Assembly: GCF_047495875.1 (NCBI RefSeq)
Contig: NC_092460.1
Span: 38,354,054-38,418,053 of the forward strand
Source of the DNA: Pithys albifrons albifrons
Lineage: Eukaryota; Chordata; Aves; Passeriformes; Thamnophilidae
Direction: 5' to 3'
DNA length: 64,000 nt
Shown here: piece after piece, positions 1 through 9,563 of the stretch
Layout: each line of letters begins with the position of its first letter
Position numbering within the stretch: position 1 is the stretch's first letter
Notes under the pieces: model-generated
What the model was told of the DNA's origin: nothing
Databases searched by the model: none
Seen by the model: the letters and a program-made list of their open reading frames with translations, nothing else
Program-made: the position numbers and the translations under genes

Positions 1-100
1 GGCACCCCAATAAACTTCCTTCTTCTGTTGCCACCTGGCCTCAAGTGTGGTCCTTCCTTGGGGAGGCCGCGGCGGGCTGGGTGCGGAGGGAGCCATCCCA
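1..100 (+). mobile_element. Possible 3' end of an LTR (window edge)
   Basis: An AATAAA signal at about 9-14 is followed by a T/C-rich stretch and a GT-rich stretch. This is the arrangement seen at the polyadenylation end and U5 of an avian LTR. The window edge cuts off the rest, so neither the LTR start nor a duplication can be checked. GC-rich sequence to about 170 may be more of the same element. Treat this as a hint only. Confidence 0.3.
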
Positions 101-1145
101 GCCTTCGAGAGGCGGCCTAAAGGAGCTGCTAGCCGACAGCCTCCGGGCACCTCCAAGCAGAAGACCCGCGTTCCTGATTTAGGAGCTTTATCATCCATCG
201 ATAGAAACATTCCTTCCCTCTCCCTCATCCATATTATTTAATGCCAACTTGTGAAGACTGTTGGAGATTCAACTAATGAACAGAACTGCCAGATAATATG
301 GGAGGCAAGACAGCACGTGCAGCGGAAGTAATAAAAATTCCTTTGTGAAGGTACCAAAGATTCAGACTGGAAGCTGTATGAGTTGATCTCCTCATCTGTG
401 GAGGTACACCCATAGCAATTTGAGACAAGCTCTTTTAGACATCTGATAGTCCAGCATCCTACAAGTGATATATTTGATGACTTTGCTGACTATTTTAAGT
501 ATACAAAAATATTCTGGGCTATTCTTTAGAAACAGAAATTACTAAATATACATGTACTTAGAAACAGTAGAATAAACTTAGTGCAGTGGTACCATAAAAG
601 CTCATTTCAAACAACCTCACTGATTGTCCAGGTCTGAACATTTCAGTAGGTGTACAAAGATTTGTTTGCAGTAGGCCCTTATTATACAATTCATGGTATT
701 TAAATGGTATTTTTTCTAGCACTGGAACAAAATACTAAAAAACAGACAATCTTCCTTTGTCCTACTATAACGATTAACGTAATGGTGTTACATATCCAAG
801 AAGTGCCAAAACAAGTCAGAGCTGTCTGTACACAGGAAAGTACTTGACCTGCTGTATGGCAGATATGATAGTTTGCTGTTAGTTGATAGGTTACTGAGGG
901 AAAGTACCATATCACCTTCCCTAAGATGAAGGAAAAAGAAGAAGTTTCATATTACATGACACACAGATGTCCTATGGATTATTAGTTCTCACATAGCTTT
1001 CCATGGCTTATGCAGGCAGCTTTATCTGCATCTACTTGAGTTGTTTCATAGCTATAATGACAAAGCATGACAGAAGAATAGATAAAGACACATGTAGATT
1101 ATATACTCATCTAAGTAAACCCCGTGACACCCAGAATATGCTCAC
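101..1145. other. DUSP16 intron sequence, left part
   Basis: This lies downstream (in the gene's minus-strand direction) of the exon ending at 1146, directly after its GTGAG donor at 1145-1141. I see no conserved coding exon, RNA gene or recognised repeat here. The next DUSP16 exon should lie to the left of the window. Confidence 0.6.
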
Positions 1146-1309
1146 CTTGTTGAGGACATCTCGTTGACACCCAAGATAGAGATGAGGCAGGATTCTAGTG
1201 GGGCCAATGTTGGAAACAGGTAGGCAAGGCTGAGAAATGGAAGTAGGGATGAGTGTGGATTTTCCTTCACAGAGACCAGGAAAAGAGCTGGAGAACTCAG
1301 CAAATCCAC
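1146..1309 (-). CDS. DUSP16: DUSP16 third coding exon (start of phosphatase domain)
   Basis: Read on the minus strand, this exon is flanked by an acceptor (CTCACAG, AG at 1311-1310) and a donor (GTGAG at 1145-1141). It contributes two bases of a split glycine codon plus 54 codons, residues 125-179. It opens with GGFAEFSSSFPGLCEGKSTL, the end of the rhodanese-like domain, and closes with GPTRILPHLYLGCQRDVLNK, the conserved entry into the dual-specificity phosphatase fold. DUSP16 dephosphorylates phospho-Thr and phospho-Tyr in JNK and p38 MAP kinases and shuttles between cytoplasm and nucleus. The catalytic HCXXGXXR loop is in later exons outside the window. No one-frame open reading frame shows this exon, because the 2-base entry phase lacks a methionine; it was found from the motif. 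The ERV begins 211 bases away, inside the preceding intron. Confidence 0.95.
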
Positions 1310-1513
1310 CTGTGAGAGGAAGAGTATGTATTCAGTTTACATGTGCTGTTGTAGGCATTGGTGCCTGTACCAGTTCTCAGAAAGCAGCATTTGTTGTAGG
1401 AGATGGGGAGGCACTCAGGGGCAGCAGCAAAGCCTTAACAGAGAAACTGTATGTGTGCCTCTTCCAGAGGTACCATGACTGTGGAATCATTCAGCAGCAG
1501 CCAAGGCCTGGCT

Positions 1514-1519
1514 ATGTAT
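1514..1519. repeat. ERV target-site duplication, left copy (ATGTAT)
   Basis: ATGTAT lies immediately before the 5' LTR and is repeated exactly at 6093-6098, immediately after the 3' LTR. A 6-bp duplication is typical of alpha- and betaretroviral integration. It shows that this is one intact insertion and not a recombined product. Confidence 0.93.
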
Positions 1520-1740
1520 TGTTGCAGCCCTGATTTTGGTGGGTCTGAATGACCACCCCACAAGTTTCGGTTTCACCTTAAAAGGACATGTTTCCAGCCT
1601 CAATCAATTGGAGTCAGACCACCGCACCTAGGGCGGGGTTGCTTGGGGTCATATATTACCCGTGTTTTATTGAATAAACTTGGGATTTGCTTGAACATCA
1701 TATTGGTGTGTGCAGTCTCACTAGGACCTGGTCGGCAACA
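1520..1740 (+). repeat. ERV 5' LTR
   Basis: This 221-bp LTR starts TGTTGC and ends GCAACA, a perfect 6-bp terminal inverted repeat. A TATA-like element (TATATTA, about 1652-1658) is followed closely by AATAAA at 1673-1678. The poly(A) signal thus falls near or before the expected transcription start, meaning it sits in U3 with a very short R, as in alpharetroviruses. By eye it differs from the 3' LTR at 9 positions plus one indel. Confidence 0.95.
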
Positions 1741-1742
1741 AT

Positions 1743-1760
1743 TGGTGGACCTCAATGTGT
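1743..1760 (+). other. Degenerate primer-binding site, tRNA-Trp-like
   Basis: TGGTGGACCTCAATGTGTC begins three bases after the LTR. It resembles a tRNA-Trp-type primer site (used by alpharetroviruses) with one extra G and changes where CpG dinucleotides would be expected. It is decayed, so the assignment is an inference. The remaining leader, 1761-1976, has no recognised feature. Confidence 0.45.
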
Positions 1761-1976
1761 CTCAGAACATGGAAGCCACCTGCAGACCTGCCTAAAACCT
1801 TAAGTGGCGACCCCTGAGAGCTGCTGAACCCCAAAATTTTTTGTGTGCTTTGTGGAGAAGCCTCCGAGAGCTTCTGTCTCCCGTAAACTTGGGAGTTTTT
1901 TGTAGTGGCCTTGAGAGCTGCTGGAAGAATGTGGACTGAAAGAACCACGACCTTTGAACTGGTGAGTTAAAGAAAC

Positions 1977-3420
1977 ATGGGAAATTCCAACTCGACTAAA
2001 ACGAACTTACTGCTTGATAAATTTGAAAAACTAGCTCGTGTTACAAAAACAAACATTGAAAGACAAGCTTTACAGGAATTTTTGGACTGGTGCTTCAGTT
2101 GGAGGCACTTAACCGATGCCAATGACATGTTTTCCATAGAATTGTGTGATAACATTGGGGCAGATTTATAGAATTTAGTGCAAACTGCACCCGAAGAATT
2201 TTTACAGCTCATTCCATCATATGCAGCTATAAGGAAAATGCTGTTAGAGGTAGAACGAGCCCGTAAAAACCTCGAACTACCGGAGAGAAAGGAAAAAAGC
2301 CTGCTTCTGCAGGGCAGTTTTTCCCCTGAACATCCTTCTGCACCGCCGTGGGCACCGCTGCTTGCAAAAATGCCACCGCGGTACCCCTCTCCGCCCGTGC
2401 CGTCTGCGGGACCCCCACTGCGGTACCCACACGCGGCACCGCCCGTGCCGTTTGCGGAACCCCCGCTGCAGTACCCTTCGGCATCGCCGCTGCCCTATGC
2501 ACAAGTGCGGAGCCCGGAGCCGAGCCACGGAGCCAGCGCTGTGCTGTTCCCGTACCCACACGCGGGACCGCCCGCTCCTGCTCCGGAAAACCCGACAGAA
2601 TCACAGCAACCTTGGAATCAAAGCTTTTCCATGCCGTTCGTCACCCCAAAAAGTCAAGAAGTCGTCTGCACCGCCTTATAACTACCAAGAAACAGCCTGT
2701 GCACAGCAAATGAGACCACCAGCTGCCGCTGTAGAAGCGGCCGGACCTCAGCAGCAACCTTGGAATCCCATGAGACACGTCGCAGAAAACATCCAGCCAT
2801 TCCAAACCGTGAGTGACTTTTATTTAAATCCTAGCTCTGAGAAGGCGTGATGGGGGATGCCCTCAGCCGAGAGAGACATGTGGAGGGGGGGACAAACCCC
2901 GTGGAGTTTCTCTCCCCCTGTCCGTCCACCTTCGGCGCCGCCGCCGCCGCCGCTGCCAATGCCCTGCGGGTACCTCGGGGCTGGGGTGCCTCCGCCGTGC
3001 TCCCCGCCGCCCCGTGGGTATGCCGGAGTCGCTCCGTTGTGGCAGGAGACTGTTGCGGCAGACATTTCAGCAGGGCTCGAAACCGCGTGGCCAGGAAAAC
3101 AAAGAGACCACATGATTGCAAAGCCCGCGAAATCAAACAAAGGAATTGCGCGCCCTTACCACGAGGCGCGAGGACCGCCCAACCCCCCTCCCTACTGCCT
3201 GCCAATCACAGCGCATGCACCAGGCACGGGTTCCCCGCAGCCCGCAGGGGCCAGGGTCGGCTCCGAATTCGCCCGCCCCTGGGGCGGATCAGTTCCCGCG
3301 CCACCCCCACCACCTCCTGCGTGGATGGATACGCCCATCGACTGCGTCATGGAGAGGGGAGAGACTCCTTCCCAGTAGAGCGGAGCCAGCGGAGCTCCCC
3401 CTGGGCGTTCCACAGCGTAG
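1977..3420 (+). pseudogene. Broken gag-like region, matrix start plus proline-rich segment
   Basis: The frame opens with ATG and MGNSNS at 1977, a typical N-myristoylation context for a retroviral matrix protein, followed by a helical, charged segment like MA. An in-frame TAG at 2169-2171 stops it after 64 codons. The same frame continues open from 2172 to a TAA at 2679-2681 and becomes Pro/Ala/Tyr-rich, with a PPRY (PPxY late-domain type) motif at 2373-2384. Coding character then appears to continue in the next frame, with stops ending at 2850, 3378 and 3420. No capsid major-homology region and no CCHC zinc knuckle are visible, so most of gag is missing as well as all of pol. The segment is much more GC-rich than env. 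It cannot make a functional Gag. Confidence 0.8.
2379..2600 (+). repeat. Imperfect in-frame proline-rich repeats in the gag-like region
   Basis: Units starting CGGTACCC at 2379, CGGTACCC at 2421 and CAGTACCC at 2469 are spaced 42 and 48 bases apart, both multiples of three. Each encodes a YP...PPVP-type unit. A further related unit (TACCCACACGCGG) lies near 2552. This looks like expansion of a proline-rich spacer by slippage or unequal exchange. Confidence 0.7.
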
Positions 3421-3678
3421 GCCTCCCGGGAACGAGTTTCCACGGCGCCGGTCGCGCAGGACACAAGCTCTGCAGCACCAGCGAGGACCCCCACCCCGAT
3501 AGCCGCGCGCTGCCTGCAGCTGCCAACACCGGCACTGGAACCCCCTGCGCCGGCAACCTGGTACCTGCAGCCTTCATCACTGACAGCCACATCCACCAGC
3601 TGTATCCCAGAATGGAGAGCAACATCGCAGCCGTTTAAAGGCACGGCACCGAAAGAAAAAGAAGCCTCTGTTTGGGAC
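3421..3678 (+). other. Open stretch upstream of and in frame with env
   Basis: After a TAG ending at 3420 the env frame is free of stops for 86 codons but has no ATG until 3679. It encodes an Ala/Pro/Thr-rich sequence similar in character to the gag-like region. It may be the remnant of a gag-env junction made by the internal deletion, or part of a longer leader reached by splicing. No unambiguous acceptor can be assigned by eye. Confidence 0.45.
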
Positions 3679-5028
3679 ATGCTGGGGGGAGCTGGGAATC
3701 ATGATGTAGTAAAAAAGGGATTTGAAAGATCCAAAAATGCTGCTTTAGCTGTTTTTTCTAACCTTCGTAGAACAGGGAAGCCTCTGGTAACTCAAAAGAC
3801 CATTTCAGAAGCTATGGTCAAGCCAGATGAAAAGCATCTAGCCACCATAATTCAAAGGGTAGTTAAATCCAGAGAGTATCTAAGTGTATCTCTTGCATTT
3901 GTAACTTGTCTTGTTGCTGTTACTAATCAAAATGTATGGATAATGCTTTCTCAACAGGCAAATCTAAAAAATTTCTGCTCAGATAACATGGTTAAAGCAG
4001 GAGAACCAAACAAAGTGTGCCTTATAGGAATACCTTATCATAGCATCAAAAATTTCATTCCTTTTGGTATTGAGGAAGCAAAAGTGTCTTATCGTAGTAC
4101 TGGAGAAACCATAGCAGATATCATATGGCAATTGAATACTTCCTTAGAGAGAGATCCACAAGAGCTAAAGCTAGTAGGAGCTCTCCTTGGAAATGAGTCA
4201 TGTGTTGAATTTCACCCTGTGCATTCCAGTGTATCAGAATGGTCAAACAAACACTGGTCACAGCAATATTTTCCTGTGGAAAGCACAGATGTCACTCCTC
4301 ATAATAAAAGTTACACCAATAGCAGTTGGTGTTGGAATATTATTGGATCACAAAATACAAGTTACCCAAAACCAAGATTGGTTCACACAAAAGGTAACCA
4401 GAGAAGAGCGTTGCCTCCTGGTTATTTCTTAATTTGTGGTAATAGAGCATGGCCTGGAATACCTGCCCAGGTAAAAAGTGGACCTTGTTACTTAGGCGAG
4501 CTGACCAAATTTACACAATCAATACCAGAGCATGTTAAGTGGTCTAGTCCTCAAGCTGAGGAAAACACCATAGAACATTGGAGTGATACAGGAAATTTGC
4601 TAGCAGCAGTTTCTTCCCCAGTTGGTGTAGACAAAGCATTATGTTTAGTGCAAATGCTTAACTACTGGGTGCAGGAACAACTAAACATCATTGCCAAAAT
4701 GCTTAATGATTTCTCAACAGATGCTGATAGGATAGAACAAGCAGTATTACAAAACAGAGAAGCCCTAAGATTCTTGTTGAGGATTCATGGTTACCAATGT
4801 GATGAGTTTAAAGGAATATGTTCCACAGAATTAAGCAAACACTCCAAAGAAGCACAAGCAGTGAAAAATAATTCTGACAAGCTAACAGTTAACATTTCTC
4901 CTTTAAAGAAATGGGTTCATTCCCTGAGCCTAATAAGCTGGCAAGAAGCAGCACTGATTCAAGGAGTATTGATCCTGGTTGTTATTATGATTTGTTTGAC
5001 TGTTCTTATTTGCAGGACTAGTCATTAA
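3679..5028 (+). CDS. env: Endogenous retroviral envelope glycoprotein, intact frame
   Basis: This is a 449-codon frame without stops or frameshifts. A long charged leader (1-65) precedes a hydrophobic signal-like stretch (about 66-82). The surface part holds five N-glycosylation sequons (N153, N172, N209, N214, N226) and the alpharetrovirus-like motif PPGYFLICGNRAWPGIP (246-262), followed by GPCYLGELT (268-276). The transmembrane part has an immunosuppressive-type heptad segment with LQNREALRFLL (357-367), C374 and C381 in a CX6C arrangement, two more sequons (N397, N405), a membrane anchor at about 425-445 and a four-residue tail. Two features are unusual: residue 382 is Ser where gamma- and alpha-type Env have a third Cys (CX6CC), and no RXXR/RXKR furin site is obvious before the transmembrane part. 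Env normally mediates receptor binding and membrane fusion. Whether this one is expressed or fusogenic cannot be told. The start is the first ATG of the frame. Confidence 0.9.
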   Translation: MLGGAGNHDVVKKGFERSKNAALAVFSNLRRTGKPLVTQKTISEAMVKPDEKHLATIIQRVVKSREYLSVSLAFVTCLVAVTNQNVWIMLSQQANLKNFCSDNMVKAGEPNKVCLIGIPYHSIKNFIPFGIEEAKVSYRSTGETIADIIWQLNTSLERDPQELKLVGALLGNESCVEFHPVHSSVSEWSNKHWSQQYFPVESTDVTPHNKSYTNSSWCWNIIGSQNTSYPKPRLVHTKGNQRRALPPGYFLICGNRAWPGIPAQVKSGPCYLGELTKFTQSIPEHVKWSSPQAEENTIEHWSDTGNLLAAVSSPVGVDKALCLVQMLNYWVQEQLNIIAKMLNDFSTDADRIEQAVLQNREALRFLLRIHGYQCDEFKGICSTELSKHSKEAQAVKNNSDKLTVNISPLKKWVHSLSLISWQEAALIQGVLILVVIMICLTVLICRTSH

Positions 5029-5860
5029 CTGTCCAATCAAACAAGAACAGTCCAGTTCAAGTTAGCATGTTGTTTAGCCTGTATTTTGAAATTCTGTTAA
5101 TTTTCAGTTAAAGTGCAGTTTTAAGTTTATTGGACTGCCAAGTTGCCCAGCAGACTGTAAGGGTAAAGACACCTGTCCCCTCAGCTGAACATTTTCTGCA
5201 GAATGTAAGTAGTTATGTTTAGCCTTTGTGAATTTTCTCTGTGAATTCACACTTGTTTATTGCTTCACCAAGAGTGTATAAAGTGACTAAAAATCAAAGC
5301 TTCATTCTCAAGCCTCTGTGATGGCCACACAGAAGTTCTGAGAATGGACCTTGAACTATAGCATAAGGAGATTTAGCTCAGCTGGACTGAACTTGCTTCT
5401 TTGCTAAGTGAAGTCACTCTGCACTCTTGGACACTTTGCACAAAATTTAATAAAATTTGTAGTTTGTTTACAGTGGTTTGTGTGGTGATGACTGCACAAA
5501 AAGACCACAATTTCACGCGTGAAAGAAAAGTTTCTTGTTTTGCACTAGTTGTAAGTTTGCAAATTCCAAACATACATGTCTTAGGTATTAGTTTGTGTTA
5601 GTTTACAAAGGTTACTGTACCTCCTTCCAAAGGTCTATTTTGAAAAGAGAGGGGGAGGTAGGGATGTGTAACCTGCAAAATACCATGTTAAGTCAAAATT
5701 TAAAATCTTCAAAATGTTATTTCTCAATTTTCAAATTTTCAGCCTTTCTGTTCAAGTTGCAATATGCATGATCCTAATGGTAACAATTTCCCCATTGGAT
5801 AAGTTAGCTAAGGAGTTATGTGTATTATGTTGTTTGCATTTTTGCTTTGTTCTTTGAAAC
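5029..5860 (+). other. Long noncoding region between env and 3' LTR
   Basis: About 830 bases of AT-rich sequence lie between env and the polypurine tract. It contains a TATAAA at 5277-5282 and an AATAAA at 5449-5454, and only short open frames (for example 66 codons at 5401-5601) with no recognised domain. The TATAAA/AATAAA pair could be chance or the trace of an accessory or nested regulatory segment. Confidence 0.5.
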
Positions 5861-5872
5861 AAAAGGGGGAGA
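5861..5872 (+). other. ERV polypurine tract
   Basis: AAAAGGGGGAGA sits directly against the TGTTGC start of the 3' LTR (one T interrupts a few bases on). This is the position and composition of the plus-strand primer for reverse transcription. Confidence 0.88.
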
Positions 5873-6092
5873 TGTTGCAGCCCTGATTTTGGTGGGTCTG
5901 AATGACCACCCCACAAGTTTCGGTTTCACCTTAAAAGGACATGTTTCCAGCCTCAACCAATTGGAGTCAGACCACCGCACCTAGGGCGGGGTCACTTGGG
6001 GTCATATATTACCTGTGTTTTATTGAATAAACTTGGGATTTGCTTGAACATCATATTGGTGTGTGCAGTCCACTAGTGCGAGGTCAGCAACA
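5873..6092 (+). repeat. ERV 3' LTR
   Basis: This 220-bp copy of the 5' LTR has the same TGTTGC...GCAACA ends. Four single-base differences from the 5' copy fall in the first 196 bases; five more and one indel crowd into the last 25. Its AATAAA lies at about 6025-6030. Confidence 0.95.
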
Positions 6093-6098
6093 ATGTAT
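6093..6098. repeat. ERV target-site duplication, right copy (ATGTAT)
   Basis: Exact match to 1514-1519, directly after the 3' LTR. Confidence 0.93.
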
Positions 6099-9000
6099 TC
6101 CCACTCTGCCTGGAATTTCTCATTACTACCATTCCTCAAAAGTTTTTGATGCCTCTTCCCATTCTTAATAATGTGGAAATGAGACTGCAGAAAAACAGCC
6201 ACAGCACCCACCACATCAAAACTATGCACACCTTTTTGTCTCCACTCCAGCAAGCTGTTTTCTAAACACTTCCTCCTTTTGTGTTAGGTTTATACTTAGA
6301 GTTCATTATGAAAAAATCATGTACACTCAATTTGGTAAAGTGTCAATATGCATTTATTAATGTTTGCTTTAAAAATCCTACATTACTATTTTGTATGCTG
6401 CTCCATAACTAACATATTTCATTCAGTACACTTCAAGAATTTTCATGTTTCAAACCCACACCAAGCGAAGGCTTCTCCCCCATGAGTGGGGGACAGACAG
6501 AGGACTGCACATGGAAAGACTTCACTCGGCCATGGACTCTCCTAGCAGACCACCAGAAGTCTCTACTCCCTTTAATGCTTGCTGGTTTTTCACCTGTATC
6601 AGTTGATAGGCCCTAGCCATACTATGGCTCCAAACATTTTCATTACCATTTCCCACCACTGCATTAAAGTGCTCAGGAAAAACAGAGTGGAATGATTAAT
6701 AACACATTTAAATCCATCTAAAATCCCAGTGGTGACCAAAAACGCTCCTTGGCTGTTTTACCATCAGCATGGCACAGCTACTATGAAGCATGAAGGGAAT
6801 AAGGCTGATATTGTGCCAGACACAAATACATACCATGAAGCTCAAACTCCATTTCTTTTTCTTGCTTGGCTAGTTCCCAGCTTCCATCCCATTAACAAGG
6901 GCTGCATCACACATCTGTGCTACCAGCTGTGGTCAAACTGGCCTTACCCACAGTTATAAAAAAACCCCTTTGAAAGCTCCAGCAACAAACTTACACTTTG
7001 ACACATTTTCACAAAAAGCTAGCTGGCTTTTACCAAGTCTCACGAAACCTCAGGCTCAGGTGATTCTCATACTTCACCTTCATAAACTAGTATGAAGAAG
7101 AACCTGAGGCAGCTGCTTAAACCAGTATGTTACTGGCTTTTCTTGACTGTTTCACCATTTAAGGCAGCTAGTAAGGGTGAAAGTTGCAAACCATAGTGAA
7201 AATCCCCAGCTACTTCCTCACACTAGACATGAACAGAGTTTTAACCAAAGGAAGAGTAATTATAACCTGTTCAGAATGAGGCACCTTTTTATCATCAAGA
7301 AATTGGAAGTATTAATGTACTCAATCTGCCAAATGCTATGTTCACTATTATTACAGTTTGAAGACATGAATTAAAATTATTCAGGTGTAAGATAATGTAC
7401 TGTTTTGTCAGGACTTGCATTACGATTGCCTGTATTACGCCTATTTTTTTATTTTAAAATCTGCATCATTAGTGAATGCAGAAACACCAAGGTAACAGCC
7501 AAGTGTGTAACAGCCCATTTTATCTAATAAACAAGAAGAGTCAGCAAGCAAATTTTAGATCAAACATTTTATGAACACCATTCCTGCTCAGTTAAATAAA
7601 CAAACAAACAAATAAATAACTTATCTATTTTGTAAGACAAACTAAGGCACTGACATCACAGAGCCATACCTGTAAACTAAAGGACCAAATCTAGGGATAC
7701 AGCAAAGGTTTGGCTCTGGCATTTTCTGTTCTGTTACCTGGGATTCCTCCTTCTTGCTTTACAACCTCTTTGTTCAGGCAGCACAGATGCTGCTTGTTCC
7801 ATGTGTCCACTGAATGACAGGAAGAGTTTGCAAAATAATTCTCTCGCATACTTTCTAAATTTTCTTCTGTACAGCATAATGTTTTCCCCTCTGTTATAGG
7901 AAGCATTCTTTGAATTTATAGGCAGTATATGCCCCTCAGATAAAATTTAAGGAGTTCTTTGAGAGGGTGAGGAAGAAAGAGAAATAAAATATTGGCCTTT
8001 GGTTTCATTTGTTTATTCCTTATTTCTTGGGAATATTGTTGGCTGCTTTCTGAATCCTCTCACCCATACAGCTGGAAACAGAAATCCTTACGAAGAAGCT
8101 GCACAAGCAAGGATTTGACGTCTGTGCTTTCTTTGCAAAGGACTACACTGGAAAAGTTCAACAATAAAGGTTTCTTCTCAACTCCCTACAGTTTGGTCTC
8201 ACTTCTGTGTGAAACCTGGGACAAGAAATTAACTAAGAAGCTAATGTAAAAAACACCTGAGATTTTGAGAGATGGAACCCATGCTCTGTCATCATATGTG
8301 TAAGGAGTAATTTTTTATTTATTTTTATTCCAGGCCTCTGTCAAGGCAAATGGAAATCATTCAAGATTAGATTCTTCAATACTTCCTCTAGGGCATTCAT
8401 CCTTTCAAAGTCACATTTCTTCTTTTCTACTTCCACTTCCCTAGGAATATGTTGCTTCAGTATCTTAAGAACATGAATTTCAATCACAAAACTTCCAAAT
8501 TGGTAAGTCTGGAATTATATTACCTATTTTACCTGTGCTTCCAGGTGAACCTTCCTTTCCTTTGAATATATCTTAACCTATTAGTATCTGCAGTGAACTG
8601 ATTTGAAAAAGCAAGAAATTGGTGATTTGTTTCAAACATCAAACTATCTTCCCTGCCATTTTCTATGACCAGGTTTTCAAAAAGTTAGCAGTTTTTTAAT
8701 AAATCTGGCTTTGATTTATGGCACTCTCAAGGCAAAAAAAACATTCTTGGTCAGCCTATGTGGAAAACTTGCTTTTAAAAAAAACCACAAGCAAACAAAC
8801 CCCACACCAACAAAACACACTTGTATATTCATCCTGCTGAACTACCAATTTCTTTAAGAGCAACAAACAGGGGTCTGGAACAACAGGATGGCCATGGAGC
8901 CGTCACAGCATTATGAGACTAATTTCTGTTCTAAAGAACCGCACATTTGACTATTTGCTTGCACAAACTTATAAAATATGTATTTTTTTAAAATATATAG

Positions 9001-9282
9001 GGAGAGGTATTAAAAAAGAAATTCAGTAGCTAAAGATGTATGAAGAAAAGTATTTATTTTTCTAACGTCTATGTGTTCTAACACAGATTATGGCTCCCAT
9101 GAGTCCCCAAAGCTGAATTCTATGTACAGTCCATAAGAGGAGCACCTTATGAGAAAAGTGCTTTAAGCACTCAGACTACCTCTACACTTCTGTTGTAAAT
9201 GAAGCAGACTGTCTTCGAAATAAACTTTAAACACTTGGAAAATTAATTTAGTCTACAGATGGGAACGCAGAATAGAAAGTCG

Positions 9283-9563
9283 AGCCTCCCAGGCACTCAG
9301 CAATAGGACAAGGGGGCACGGGCTCAAGCTCTGCCAGGGGAAATTGAAGTTGGATATCTGAAAAAAATTCTTTCCAGAGAGAGCAATCAGGCATTGGAAT
9401 GGCCTGCCCAGAGAAGTGGTGTATTCACCATCCCTGGAGGTTTTTAAACTGAGATTGGTGGTGACACTGAGTGCCATGATCTGGTAAATGGACTGGAGTT
9501 GGACCAAGGGTTGGACTTGATGATCTCGGAGGTCTTTTCCAACCCAATCGATTCTATGATTCT
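9283..9563 (+). mobile_element. CR1 LINE 3' end
   Basis: The sequence matches the conserved 3' part of avian CR1: GGCACTCAGCAATAGGACAA, then a segment ending TTGATGATCTCGGAGGTC and the terminal ATTCTATGATTCT. It is nearly the same sequence as 34310-34591. It is 5'-truncated, as most CR1 copies are, so it carries only the end of ORF2 and the 3' UTR. The antisense open frame across it (9507-9253) is an artefact. Confidence 0.9.

Larger units (their letters stand above)
1520..6092 (+). mobile_element. Endogenous retrovirus, pol-less, complete LTR to LTR
   Basis: This is a 4.57-kb provirus with two near-identical 220-bp LTRs, exact 6-bp flanking duplications, a degenerate primer-binding site, a broken gag-like region, a long env frame and a polypurine tract. 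No protease, reverse transcriptase, RNase H or integrase coding capacity is visible between the gag-like region and env; a full-length avian provirus would be around 7-8 kb. It therefore needed polymerase from elsewhere to move. It lies in a DUSP16 intron in the opposite orientation to the gene, the orientation usually tolerated because its poly(A) signals do not cut the host transcript. The 6-bp duplication, the poly(A) signal placed in U3, the tRNA-Trp-like primer site and the env motifs point to an alpharetrovirus-like lineage. The pol-less, env-retaining layout resembles what is known of the chicken EAV-HP group. That comparison is from general knowledge, not an alignment. Confidence 0.93.

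Noticed and set aside
1237..1533. 98-codon plus-strand frame over the third DUSP16 exon and LTR start
   Set aside because: It is antisense to a clear DUSP16 exon and runs into the ERV LTR.
2227..3205. Several 90-160 codon antisense frames across the gag-like region
   Set aside because: They are antisense shadows of GC-rich proline repeats with no domain.
9253..9507. Minus-strand frame of 84 codons resembling the one at 34268-34501
   Set aside because: The similarity is real but comes from two CR1 copies of one subfamily read on the wrong strand, not from a gene family.
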